Shown piece after piece: positions 1-6,448 of a DNA stretch of 10,989 nucleotides; within the stretch, counting starts at the first letter, position 1, and each line of letters opens with the position of its first letter. The position numbers were made by a program, and so were the translations under genes. Under the pieces are notes generated by a model, which was not told the DNA's origin, did no database searches, and saw only the letters and a program-made list of their open reading frames with translations. This DNA is from Spirochaetaceae bacterium (lineage in GTDB: Bacteria > Spirochaetota > Spirochaetia > DSM-2461), in contig JAEINM010000101.1 in NCBI GenBank assembly GCA_016342385.1, positions 1 to 10,989 of the forward strand, given 5' to 3'.

Positions 1-132
1 GGATTTGTTCATGGTTTATTGTACTACAAAGTTAATGGTCAGCAAATGTATTCTTCTTATATAGATAAAATATGTTTGAGGAGAAAAAATAACTTTGAAA
101 ATACAATTTACTATAGTGAAGGTTCTCTTTAG
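1..132 (+). CDS. C-terminal end of an unidentified protein (partial, enters from the left)
   Basis: Frame 1 is open from the first base to a TAG at 130-132, giving 43 residues that begin GFVHGLLYYK and end YYSEGSL. The composition (many Tyr, Lys and Asn) is plausible for a real protein in this AT-rich genome. No start codon with a ribosome binding site is visible, so it would be the tail of a gene that begins before the window. I recognise no family. The frame may also be open by chance, since 43 codons is short. No gene is visible between 133 and the promoter at 250. Confidence 0.3.
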   Translation, partial: GFVHGLLYYKVNGQQMYSSYIDKICLRRKNNFENTIYYSEGSL

Positions 133-249
133 TTTTCCTCTCCTGGGGATTTTTTAATTCTCAGTTAGTTGATGATGAACCTTTTTAACAGAACAATAGA
201 ATAGGTAAATTTCCTTGGCCTGTGTTTATAGCAATAGATAAAAAAGTTA

Positions 250-278
250 TTGACTTAAATTTTTTAATTCTATATTAT
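250..278 (+). promoter_or_regulatory. Sigma70-type promoter of the padR-DUF4914 operon
   Basis: TTGACT (250-255) and TATTAT (273-278) are separated by exactly 17 bases in a very AT-rich stretch. Transcription would start near 285, upstream of the ATG at 322. This argues against the in-frame TTG at 283 as the start codon, because it would lie at or before the 5' end of the mRNA. A 13-bp string ATTTTTTAATTCT in the spacer region (259-271) also occurs at 149-161. It is AT-rich and may be fortuitous. Confidence 0.6.
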
Positions 279-321
279 CAGATTGCGTTATCGAAAACTG
301 ATAATAGTACAGGGTATTGAA

Positions 322-633
322 ATGAAGAATAAAGTTCCTAAAAAAATGCTATTGGGATTTATGCAGATTCATGTCTTGATTCAGGCGAAGAAAGAACCTT
401 TCTTCGGCCTGGGCATGATAGGAGAATTGAAAAAACTGGATTATGACTTGAGTCCCGGGACACTTTACCCGTTGCTGGCAAAGATGGAGCAAGAGGATCT
501 TCTGAAAATGGACATCAGGCTGATCAATGGGAAAAACAGACACTATTACAGCATTACTAAAAACGGCATTGAAGTGCTTGAAGTGGCAAAAACAAAAGCT
601 ATGATACTCTTTAATGAATTGAACGAAGTGTAA
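322..633 (+). CDS. PadR-family winged-helix transcriptional regulator
   Basis: The protein has 103 residues, a usual size for the short PadR class. Around residues 28-80 it shows the PadR signature: a GLGMIGELKKL helix, then LSPGTLYPLLAKMEQEDLL (about 43-61, recognition helix and following helix), then a wing ending RHYYSITKNG. PadR proteins are cytoplasmic dimeric repressors that often respond to small molecules and control the adjacent gene and themselves. The ATG at 322 has AGGG at 311-314. The in-frame TTG at 283 overlaps the promoter and is rejected. The gap to the DUF4914 gene is 38 bases with no terminator, so the two are probably co-transcribed. The ligand cannot be read from the sequence. 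Confidence 0.88.
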   Translation: MKNKVPKKMLLGFMQIHVLIQAKKEPFFGLGMIGELKKLDYDLSPGTLYPLLAKMEQEDLLKMDIRLINGKNRHYYSITKNGIEVLEVAKTKAMILFNELNEV

Positions 634-671
634 AAAATGAAAGAAATCAATAAATGTAGAAGAGGATTAAA

Positions 672-2534
672 ATGACGAAAAACCTTAAACTTCCTGAAGA
701 TATTCAAAGTGTTCTTGATAATGCGTCTTCAGTGATGTATCCGAGATCGAGAAATGAGTTGATAGAACTTGCCCTTGGTGGTAACGGTTCTGAATCATAT
801 GTAACTTCTTATGAAGTCCCGGGAAAGGGAGTCTTTAATGAGGCCATTACTGAGAAAAAGTCCAATGGTGTGGCCGTAAACTATTTTGAACCATATATGA
901 GGAGACGGGATCCGGAATGTATGGTCATTGGTGATGATTTACCTACAGATAAGGCAACCTATAAAGAGAGATTTAAAGAATCCTTTGATAAGACCAGAAC
1001 AGAGATGCTGGAATGGCTGAAAACTCAGGATTTAAGTGTTACGGCTTTCCATATTGGAAAACCTTTTACCCATGGAGATCAATATGGTGGTTTATTAATT
1101 GCCCCGAAAAACATGGGTTTCTTTATTGCGGGCTTAGCGGACTTACAGGGCCTGGTCACTCCCGAAGAGTATACTGATGATTTTGAAATACGATCAGTCA
1201 TGTTTGTTACTCCTACTTTCAGACATACCCACCATGAGGGGAAACAGATTGTTGTTCATAACAGGAATAATGGACTGCATGAGATCTTTTCCAACAATCT
1301 GTATCCAGGACCATCGGCTAAAAAAGGTGTTTATGGCTCTCTGCTGACCATTGGGGAGCAGGAAGACTGGTTAACTCTTCACGCATCGACTGTTAAGGCG
1401 GTAAATAAGATTAATGGAGAGGTTGTTCTGATGCATGAAGGTGCTTCAGGAGCCGGTAAATCTGAAATGCTGGAACAGCCGCACAGAAATGCCGATGGCG
1501 ACTTGGTTCTCGGCACCAATATCGTTACTAATGAGACCATTACCGTTAACATCCCCAACCAGGATGAACTTTATCCTCTGACCGATGATATGGCGATGTG
1601 TCACCCACGACATGGTGTAAAAAAAGATACTTTAAGTGCCTGTGATGCTGAGGATGCCTGGTTTCTGCGGGTGGATCACGTTACAGCCAAAGGAATTGAT
1701 CCCCATATGGAGCACATGACTCTTAACGCTCCGGAACCTCTCATTTTTCTGAACCTAAAGCCGGAAGATCCCATTAAAGTCTGGGAACACACTGAAGATG
1801 AGCCGGGAGTACCCTGTCCCAATCCCAGAGTGGTTATGCCGAGAGAATTCGTCCCTGGAATTATCCACGATACGGTAAACGTCGATATTAGGAATTTCGG
1901 TCTTAGAGCTCCGGCAACTCATAAGGATGCCGTATCTTATGGCATTGTGGGGATGGTTCACATTCTTCCTCCGGCCATGGCCTGGTTGTGGAGACTTGTC
2001 TCTCCCAGAGGTCATGCGAATCCTTCGATAACTGCCGGAGGAAAACTCATGCAGGCAGAAGGGGTCGGTTCCTACTGGCCTTTTGCCACTGGTAGAAAAG
2101 TTCCTCAGGCAAACCTTCTGTTAAATCAGATAAAAGAATCAGGTGATGTGAAATACACACTTACACCGAATCAGAATGTCGGTGCATGGAATGTGAAATT
2201 TATGTCTGAATGGATGGGACGATCCATATTGACTGCGGCTAAAGATGACTTTTTCGAAAAAGAAAATCTTCTGGAGGCCAGATCTCCCCTTTTAGGTTAT
2301 ACACCGAAAAGAGCAAAGGTCCATAATTTTGATATCCCGGAAGGATTTTTAAGAGTTGAAACACAGTCTGAGGTCGGACCTGATGCTTATGATCAGGGAG
2401 CTAAAATGCTTACAGATTTCTTTAAAGAGGAAGTTTCCCAGTTCCTTGAGGATGATCTGGATCCCTTAGGCAAGAAAATTATTGAGCTTTTCTTAAGTGA
2501 TGCACCCATAAAAGACTACGAAGGACTAATTTAA
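672..2534 (+). CDS. DUF4914 family protein with HprK/PEPCK-like phosphate-binding loop
   Basis: The protein has 620 residues, the usual length of the DUF4914 family as I recall it. It shows the family's conserved N-terminal block YMRRRDPECMVIGDDLPTDK (about residues 75-94). In the middle, residues 257-265 read GASGAGKSE, followed at 302-310 by PLTDDMAMC. This P-loop ending in KSE plus a downstream DD pair is the arrangement of the HPr kinase/PEP carboxykinase fold (GxSGxGKSE and DD). A nucleotide- or pyrophosphate-dependent kinase or carboxykinase-like activity is therefore my inference; the biochemical function is unknown. No signal peptide or membrane segment is seen, so it is probably cytosolic. 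The start ATG has AGAGGA at 661-666. It is the second gene of the operon with the PadR regulator, which presumably controls it, and it is followed by a hairpin. Confidence 0.88.
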   Translation: MTKNLKLPEDIQSVLDNASSVMYPRSRNELIELALGGNGSESYVTSYEVPGKGVFNEAITEKKSNGVAVNYFEPYMRRRDPECMVIGDDLPTDKATYKERFKESFDKTRTEMLEWLKTQDLSVTAFHIGKPFTHGDQYGGLLIAPKNMGFFIAGLADLQGLVTPEEYTDDFEIRSVMFVTPTFRHTHHEGKQIVVHNRNNGLHEIFSNNLYPGPSAKKGVYGSLLTIGEQEDWLTLHASTVKAVNKINGEVVLMHEGASGAGKSEMLEQPHRNADGDLVLGTNIVTNETITVNIPNQDELYPLTDDMAMCHPRHGVKKDTLSACDAEDAWFLRVDHVTAKGIDPHMEHMTLNAPEPLIFLNLKPEDPIKVWEHTEDEPGVPCPNPRVVMPREFVPGIIHDTVNVDIRNFGLRAPATHKDAVSYGIVGMVHILPPAMAWLWRLVSPRGHANPSITAGGKLMQAEGVGSYWPFATGRKVPQANLLLNQIKESGDVKYTLTPNQNVGAWNVKFMSEWMGRSILTAAKDDFFEKENLLEARSPLLGYTPKRAKVHNFDIPEGFLRVETQSEVGPDAYDQGAKMLTDFFKEEVSQFLEDDLDPLGKKIIELFLSDAPIKDYEGLI

Positions 2535-2543
2535 TACGAATAG

Positions 2544-2578
2544 ATATCCCATCCTGCCATGGAGCAGGGTGGGTATAT
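2544..2578. terminator. Hairpin between convergent genes (probable bidirectional terminator)
   Basis: ATATCCCATCCTGC (2544-2557) pairs with GCAGGGTGGGTATAT (2564-2578) with one G-T pair and one bulged base, around a 6-base loop. It lies 10 bases after the DUF4914 stop and 9 bases past the stop of the minus-strand reductase, where a shared terminator is expected. A long T-run is lacking on either side, which lowers the certainty. Confidence 0.5.
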
Positions 2579-2586
2579 TACATGTT

Positions 2587-3579
2587 TTATCTATCAACCT
2601 TTAAAATAACATTCCCTATCTTATGGCCGCTCTCGGCATAACGATGTGCTTCAGCCGCTTCTCTCAGAGGAAAAATTTTGTCAATAACCGGTTTAAGTTT
2701 CCCCTCTTCAATAAGTTTTTTGAGCATTTCTATCTCTTCCCGGCTTTGACCGGACGATTCTATTCTCACTTTCTTTTTAAGGATTACTCCTGTCCAGATC
2801 CCCAGCATAATATGGGAGAAATTGGCGTAAGCCAGAAAATAATATCCTTTCCGCTTAAGCATTTTAAGTCTCCCGTAGACAGAATGTCCTCCTACAACAT
2901 CGATTATCAGGTCATAAGTGTTCTTCTGGGAAATATAATCTTTCTCAGTATAGTCGACTGTATGATCAGCGCCTAGATTTTTCAGCATTTCAAGCTTTTC
3001 ACCGCTGTCTACTGCTGTAATATCTGCTCCATATAACCTGGCAATTTGAACCGCTAAAGTGCCGATACTTCCTCCCGCACCTATAATTAAAACCTTTTGA
3101 TCCTTCTTTAAACAAGCCTTGTGAATATAGTGGAGAGCTTCCATTCCGGCCGTCGATACAGCGGCGGCTTCTTCATAGCTCAAATTCTCGGGCATAAAAG
3201 TCAGAGTACCCTGTGTCTCATCGGGTTTTTCGGGCAGGCATATATACTCTCCATAAGCTCCAAAGCTGAAGCCTGTCGTTCCGAAAACCTGATCACCCAC
3301 ATGAAATAAAGTCACATCTTTGCCTGCTTGAACAACTTCTCCAGATAATTCCTGGCCGAGGATTCTAAGGCGATTCGGTTTTCTAAATCCCGCATAGAGA
3401 CGTATGGGAAAAGAGAGCGATAGAGGGAGTTCAAGTCTGCGGATTTCACAATCACCGGCGGTTACAGAAGCCGCATGTATTTTTATGAGTATTTCATCAT
3501 TTTGGGGAACCGGTTTTTCAACCTCTTGAAGTTGAAGACCTTCGGGTGGTCCGTATTTTGTCCAGACAATGGCTTTCAT
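2587..3579 (-). CDS. Zinc-free MDR-family oxidoreductase (quinone reductase / NAD(P)-dependent alcohol dehydrogenase-like)
   Basis: This 330-residue cytosolic protein belongs to the medium-chain dehydrogenase/reductase superfamily. The N-terminal GroES-like half includes ASVTAGDCEIRR (38-49), LGQELSGEVVQAG (74-86) and GDQVFG (95-100). The Rossmann half has KVLIIGAGGSIG (162-173), followed by a second strand ending AVDSGEKLEMLKNLGAD (about 189-205). The catalytic and structural zinc cysteines of alcohol dehydrogenases are not evident, so NAD(P)H-dependent reduction of a quinone, enone or similar electrophile is more likely; the substrate is unknown. I chose the ATG at 3579 because GAGGG lies 7 to 8 bases upstream; the in-frame GTG at 3594 sits at or just after the expected transcript start. 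The gene is transcribed away from the ArsR gene, with about 190 bases between the two starts. Confidence 0.88.
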   Translation of the reverse strand: MKAIVWTKYGPPEGLQLQEVEKPVPQNDEILIKIHAASVTAGDCEIRRLELPLSLSFPIRLYAGFRKPNRLRILGQELSGEVVQAGKDVTLFHVGDQVFGTTGFSFGAYGEYICLPEKPDETQGTLTFMPENLSYEEAAAVSTAGMEALHYIHKACLKKDQKVLIIGAGGSIGTLAVQIARLYGADITAVDSGEKLEMLKNLGADHTVDYTEKDYISQKNTYDLIIDVVGGHSVYGRLKMLKRKGYYFLAYANFSHIMLGIWTGVILKKKVRIESSGQSREEIEMLKKLIEEGKLKPVIDKIFPLREAAEAHRYAESGHKIGNVILKVDR

Positions 3580-3602
3580 TTTAAAATCCCTCACTAGTTT
3601 CT

Positions 3603-3631
3603 ATGATAGAAAATGATCTCTATATTTACAA
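3603..3631 (-). promoter_or_regulatory. Probable promoter of the MDR reductase gene
   Basis: Read on the minus strand, TTGTAA (complement of 3626-3631) and TATCAT (complement of 3603-3608) are 17 bases apart. Transcription would start near 3596, leaving a short leader with the GAGGG ribosome binding site before the ATG at 3579. The -35 box is imperfect. Confidence 0.45.
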
Positions 3632-3705
3632 GATGATAAAATCTTTGGCAGCTTGAGCGTAGTTAGATATTGTGACCTCATCTTCCCTACGAAGAAAAAT
3701 AAAAT

Positions 3706-3734
3706 TTGACATACATATAAATGTATGCTTATAT
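3706..3734 (+). promoter_or_regulatory. Promoter of the arsR-like operon with embedded operator
   Basis: A perfect -35 TTGACA (3706-3711) is followed after 17 bases by TTATAT (3729-3734). Between the two boxes lies a perfect inverted repeat, CATACAT (3710-3716) and ATGTATG (3721-3727), with a 4-base centre. An AT-rich palindrome between the -35 and -10 boxes is the usual position for an ArsR-family operator, where dimer binding blocks RNA polymerase. Autoregulation by the following gene is the simplest reading. Confidence 0.65.
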
Positions 3735-3768
3735 TTATATAAACGATGATTTATATAAAGGAGGATTG

Positions 3769-4140
3769 ATGGATGATATAAATAAGCTTCAATTAATTTT
3801 TCAGACTTTGTCCGATCAGAATCGTTTGAAGATAATCCGAGAGATAGACCGGAGCGAGAAATCTGTATCGGAAATAACCGATGCTCTACAGTTGTCTCAA
3901 CCCTTGATCTCCCACCACTTAAAAAGCTTAAAAAAGACAGGGGTTTTAATTACCCGTAGAAACGGCCCGTTTATTTTTTACCGCTTGAAAGAGCCTTTAT
4001 TATTAGATCTATTGGGATCTTTTCTGAATATTTTTCAGGAAATGGATATGGACTCAATAAAAGAGGAACCGGGATTTGCTACTCCAGCTTGGTGGATTCA
4101 GATGCGAAAAAATTGTATGGGAGGAAAAAGATGGGAATGA
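3769..4140 (+). CDS. ArsR-family (SmtB-like fold) winged-helix repressor
   Basis: The protein has 123 residues. LQLIFQTLSDQNRLKIIREI (8-27) is the typical ArsR opening helix pair. KSVSEITDALQLSQPLISHHLKSLKKTGVL (31-60) holds the helix-turn-helix with the Q-S-x-x-S-x-H-L recognition helix, and RRNGPFIFYRLK (63-74) is the wing. The CxC metal motif of ArsR/CadC in the recognition helix is absent, and the only Cys is residue 116. Any inducer is therefore unknown and need not be arsenic. The start at 3769 has AAAGGAGG at 3757-3764; the in-frame ATG at 3721 lies inside the operator, upstream of the expected mRNA start. Its last 10 bases overlap the Met-rich gene, and its tail encodes that gene's ribosome binding site, so the two are probably translationally coupled. 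Confidence 0.88.
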   Translation: MDDINKLQLIFQTLSDQNRLKIIREIDRSEKSVSEITDALQLSQPLISHHLKSLKKTGVLITRRNGPFIFYRLKEPLLLDLLGSFLNIFQEMDMDSIKEEPGFATPAWWIQMRKNCMGGKRWE

Positions 4141-4605
4141 AAGAAAAAATGATGGATAAAATGATAGACAAAATGGATTCTGATGAGAAACAGGAAATGA
4201 TGGATTCCATGATGGGAAAATTCTTTGATGGAGGAAGAGAAATCTACTATGATGCAGTCCATGATGGGAAAAATGATGGGAGGTGGAGCTATGGGCGGAA
4301 TGATGGGTATGATGATGGGACAAAAGGGATCAGAGAAAGCTGTTTCTCCAATGGACATGTGCCAGAAAATGATGAAAGGAATTGACAATGCACAAGTTCA
4401 AGCAAACTATGCCACGCCTGAGTTAAGAGGGCTTTTTGAAGAGTGGATTGTTCAAATTGAGGAAGAGATATATGAGTTTTACCAAGGAAAGGAAAAGATA
4501 AATCTTCAGGAAGCTGTAGATTACTTTCACTTAAAAGAGGAGAGCATTCAATATATTTTAACCCGTTTAACTCAGAAAGGGAAATTGGAAATAAAGCCTT
4601 TTTAG
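4131..4605 (+). pseudogene. Methionine-rich protein with C-terminal helical/winged-helix-like domain, interrupted by a +1 frameshift
   Basis: The ATG at 4131 has GGGAGG at 4119-4124. The first frame gives MGMKEKMMDKMIDKM and continues to SMMGKFFD. It then becomes a nonsensical Gly/Asp/Tyr-rich reading that stops at 4383-4385. From about 4225 the next frame carries MEEEKSTMMQSMMGKMMGGG, a run of MMG repeats, MDMCQKMM, and a folded-looking C-terminal domain with ATPELRGLFEEWIVQIEEEI and a helix-turn-helix-like end, to the stop at 4603-4605. The span is 475 bases, one more than a multiple of three. Corrected, it would be about 157 residues. The Met-x-x-Met spacing is typical of soft-metal (Cu(I)/Ag(I)) ligands, but metal binding is only an inference. 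It could be a pseudogene, a sequencing error, a programmed shift, or two proteins with the second starting at ATG 4228, which has no good ribosome binding site. Confidence 0.65.
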
Positions 4606-4615
4606 CACACTTTAT

Positions 4616-4646
4616 TCAGGCAATTAATTCTTTAATAATTGCCTGA
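4616..4646. terminator. Perfect hairpin after the Met-rich gene
   Basis: TCAGGCAATTA (4616-4626) pairs perfectly with TAATTGCCTGA (4636-4646) around a 9-base loop, 10 bases after the stop of the Met-rich gene. No clear T-tract follows on the plus strand. It overlaps the last codons of the minus-strand epimerase remnant, so it may originally have been that gene's terminator or simply stop both. Confidence 0.45.
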
Positions 4647-4719
4647 TACGTTCTATTCCCTGGTCAAAGCTTATTTCTGGTTTCCAGTTCAGCTCTTTCC
4701 GTATTTTTTTGTAATAAAA
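4624..4719 (-). pseudogene. C-terminal remnant of an NAD-dependent sugar-nucleotide epimerase/dehydratase
   Basis: Read on the minus strand, 4719 to 4624 encodes FYYKKIRKELNWKP, then EISFDQGIERIRQLLKN and a TAA stop at 4626-4624. This matches the very end of extended short-chain dehydrogenase epimerases (UDP-glucose/UDP-glucuronate 4-epimerase type), which close with a pattern like K-x-L-G-W-x-P-x-x-s-F-x-x-G-i-x-x-x-x-x-W. An in-frame TAG lies just upstream on that strand (about 4722-4720), and no more of the enzyme is visible. The gene was therefore cut off about 30 codons from its end by whatever brought in the sequence to the right. Confidence 0.6.
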
Positions 4720-4729
4720 CTAGGAGTAA

Positions 4730-4873
4730 AAGCCACTTGAAAAGGAACTTCTGGAATCAATTGAGAACGATGAGTTTGAGATTATTCCTCTTTCGGCAGA
4801 TGAGCTGATAAAATTCAGATCAGAAGCTGAGAATCCAGTATCCTGCACTATATGTAAATTATCAATTTCATGA
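4730..4873 (+). pseudogene. Headless small acidic ORF, possible antitoxin fragment
   Basis: From 4730 the plus strand reads KPLEKELLESIENDEFE, then IIPLSADELIKFRSEAENP, and runs on to a TGA at 4871-4873. No ATG, GTG or TTG start with a ribosome binding site lies in frame, and a TAA at 4727-4729 closes it upstream. The acidic 'KELLESIENDEF ... SADELIKFRSEAEN' pattern recalls the N-terminal part of small ribbon-helix-helix antitoxins, with the 'A-x-N' turn that precedes the DNA-binding strand. The final residues look out of frame. I treat it as a decayed gene; the family assignment is weak. Confidence 0.3.
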
Positions 4874-4916
4874 AGCATTCTGAATTAGGTCTTCATAAAG
4901 CGGTTAAAACCATTGT

Positions 4917-4957
4917 TTTGTTGCAAATTGTAAGTTGTATTTACAATTTGCAACAAA
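4917..4957. repeat. Perfect 17-bp inverted repeat upstream of the DUF4143 ATPase
   Basis: The left arm is 4917-4933 (core TTGCAAATTGTAA) and the right arm is 4941-4957 (core TTACAATTTGCAA). All 17 positions match, around a 7-base centre. The right arm contains the -35 box of the probable ATPase promoter. It is too AT-rich and lacks the T-run to be a convincing terminator, so an operator or a recognition site is more likely. Confidence 0.75.
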
Positions 4958-4968
4958 TAAACTATGCT
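4940..4968 (+). promoter_or_regulatory. Probable promoter of the DUF4143 ATPase (leaderless arrangement)
   Basis: TTTACA (4940-4945) and TATGCT (4963-4968) are 17 bases apart. The predicted transcription start, 6 to 7 bases past the -10 box, falls on the ATG at 4975. This agrees with the absence of any Shine-Dalgarno sequence before that ATG. The -35 box overlaps the right arm of the inverted repeat. Confidence 0.4.
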
Positions 4969-4974
4969 TCCTAT

Positions 4975-6141
4975 ATGAAGGTTAATCGAATATTAGCTGA
5001 TACTATACTGGAGAGAAGTAAACAATATCCTGTTATAGCAATTGTCGGTCCCAGGCAATCTGGAAAAACAACACTAGCTCAATCCTCTTTTCCCCAAAAG
5101 AAATATATTTCTCTGGAAGATTTTGATAATAGAGAGTTTGCTATTGATGATCCGCGAGGATTTCTCTCAGGAATTAAAGATGGAGCGATATTAGATGAAG
5201 TTCAACGTGTTCCTCAGCTTCTATCTTATTTGCAGACAGAAGTTGATAAAAATCCTGAACCGGGCAGATTTATTCTCACTGGTTCAAATCAATTTCTATT
5301 GATGAAAGGACTTTCTCAATCTCTAGCCGGACGTATTTCAATAAATAGATTGCTACCTTTTTCATTGGAGGAACTGGATAATACTATCTATAAACCGGAA
5401 TCTATTGATCACTTCCTTTATCGAGGAGGATACCCGCGAATATATGATCAGAACCTTGATAGCCGGGACTGGTATTCAAACTACCTGAATACATACTTTG
5501 AGAAAGATTTAAAAGATTTTATCCAGGTTTCTGATTTAAGCTCCTTCCGTAAATTATTAGTTTTGCTGGCCTCTTCATGTGGGCAGCTTCTAAATTTGTC
5601 TTCTATTGGTAACAGTATTGGAGTCAGCCATAACACGGTTAAATCATGGATAGCCGCCTTAGAAGCAAGTTTTTTGGTATTTCTCTTGCAGCCATATCAC
5701 AATAATTACCAGAAAAGAGTTATTAAAAGTCCTAAAATCTACTTTTATGATACTGGTCTTGCTTCAACTTTACTTAGACTTAAGGAACACAGTCAGCTTA
5801 CTGATCACTATATAAGAGGAGCATTGTTTGAGAATTGGGCAATTATTGAATATGTTAAAAGTCAACTTAACCGAGGTCTTGAATCTGATTGTTATTTCTG
5901 GAGGGATCATACTGGTAACGAAGTTGATCTCTTAATAGAAACAGCCAATGGTCCTCATCCTGTTGAGTTTAAATCTGGTAAAACAATAAAACGTGACTTC
6001 TTTAAGGGGTTAGAACACTTTTCAAAAGTTGCAGGAACATCACATTCTACACTGGTTTACGGTGGTGATCAAAACCAGGAACGCAGTGGTACTACTATTA
6101 TTCCCTGGACAGATTGGCCTGGGAATCCCGTAGGTTATTAA
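4975..6141 (+). CDS. AAA-type ATPase with C-terminal DUF4143 (nuclease-like) domain
   Basis: The product is 388 residues from the ATG at 4975. The N-terminal ATPase domain (AAA_14 type) has Walker A GPRQSGKT (25-32), Walker B AILDEVQ (71-77) and a sensor-like ILTGSNQ (100-106). The middle holds a helix-turn-helix-like region (about 208-230, SSIGNSIGVSHNTVKSWIAA). The C-terminal half is DUF4143: YFYDTGLASTLL (256-267), RGALFENWAIIEYVKSQL (281-298), and EVDLLIE...PVEFKSGK (316-336), which fits the D...E-x-K spacing of the PD-(D/E)XK nuclease fold. These proteins are common, frequently transferred bacterial genes of unknown role. An in-frame ATG at 4870 would add 35 residues, but these are encoded by the inverted repeat and are unlike the family, so 4975 is preferred. 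The gene stands alone, flanked by decayed sequences. Confidence 0.85.
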   Translation: MKVNRILADTILERSKQYPVIAIVGPRQSGKTTLAQSSFPQKKYISLEDFDNREFAIDDPRGFLSGIKDGAILDEVQRVPQLLSYLQTEVDKNPEPGRFILTGSNQFLLMKGLSQSLAGRISINRLLPFSLEELDNTIYKPESIDHFLYRGGYPRIYDQNLDSRDWYSNYLNTYFEKDLKDFIQVSDLSSFRKLLVLLASSCGQLLNLSSIGNSIGVSHNTVKSWIAALEASFLVFLLQPYHNNYQKRVIKSPKIYFYDTGLASTLLRLKEHSQLTDHYIRGALFENWAIIEYVKSQLNRGLESDCYFWRDHTGNEVDLLIETANGPHPVEFKSGKTIKRDFFKGLEHFSKVAGTSHSTLVYGGDQNQERSGTTIIPWTDWPGNPVGY

Positions 6142-6214
6142 ACAATTGTAATGTTTGTTTCCCTCGTTAGCTCGGCGCTCATTTCCGATCGAGCCCCTAA
6201 ATCTCAAAAAAAAA

Positions 6215-6229
6215 GGGCTGTCGCAAATG
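6215..6229. mobile_element. IS1182-like terminal sequence (remnant)
   Basis: GGGCTGTCGCAAATG follows an A-tract. GGGCTGTCNCAAA-type ends are known from IS1182-family and some other transposons. The matching right end was not found in the window. The minus-strand open reading just to the right (stop at 6249-6247) is where such an element's transposase would end, but I could not confirm the family from its sequence. Confidence 0.35.
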
Positions 6230-6448
6230 TCCAATCATGGCTTCTATTAAAGCCCGAAGTGAAAACTTAATATGCGAAAACTAAAACAGGCAGAAAATAT
6301 TGTATTTTTTCGGTAATTCAGGTTTATGAGGAATTTAAATCGGTAAAATCTTTGCATAAATATTCTCAATAATTAGGAAATTTTTGATTTTCATCATTCT
6401 CCAGAAACACCTATTCTGAGGTTAATGACGAAAGTTTTCCATATTAAC

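Noticed and set aside
149..271. 13-bp direct repeat ATTTTTTAATTCT at 149-161 and 259-271, considered as a PadR operator pair.
   Set aside because: It is a homopolymer-rich AT string without dyad symmetry and unlike known PadR sites; chance is likely in this composition.
4054..4388. Minus-strand open frames rich in His/Ser/Phe or Ile/Pro across the Met-rich gene.
   Set aside because: They are antisense shadows of the repeated ATG/GGA codons, have low-complexity composition, and lack ribosome binding sites.
4870..4974. A longer N-terminus (35 extra residues) for the DUF4143 ATPase from ATG 4870.
   Set aside because: The extra codons run through the perfect inverted repeat and upstream of the predicted promoter, and have no ribosome binding site; family members start near MKVNRIL.
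6187..6197. TCGAGCCCC resembling part of the T-arm of the tRNA-Ala, considered as an attachment-site repeat.
   Set aside because: Only 9 bases match and the rest of the tRNA 3' end is absent, so this is within chance expectation.
6170..6219. Weak GCTCG...CGAGC and AGCCC...GGGCT pairings considered as a terminator for the ATPase gene.
   Set aside because: Each stem is only 5 bp with a 15 to 18-base loop and no T-run on the plus strand.
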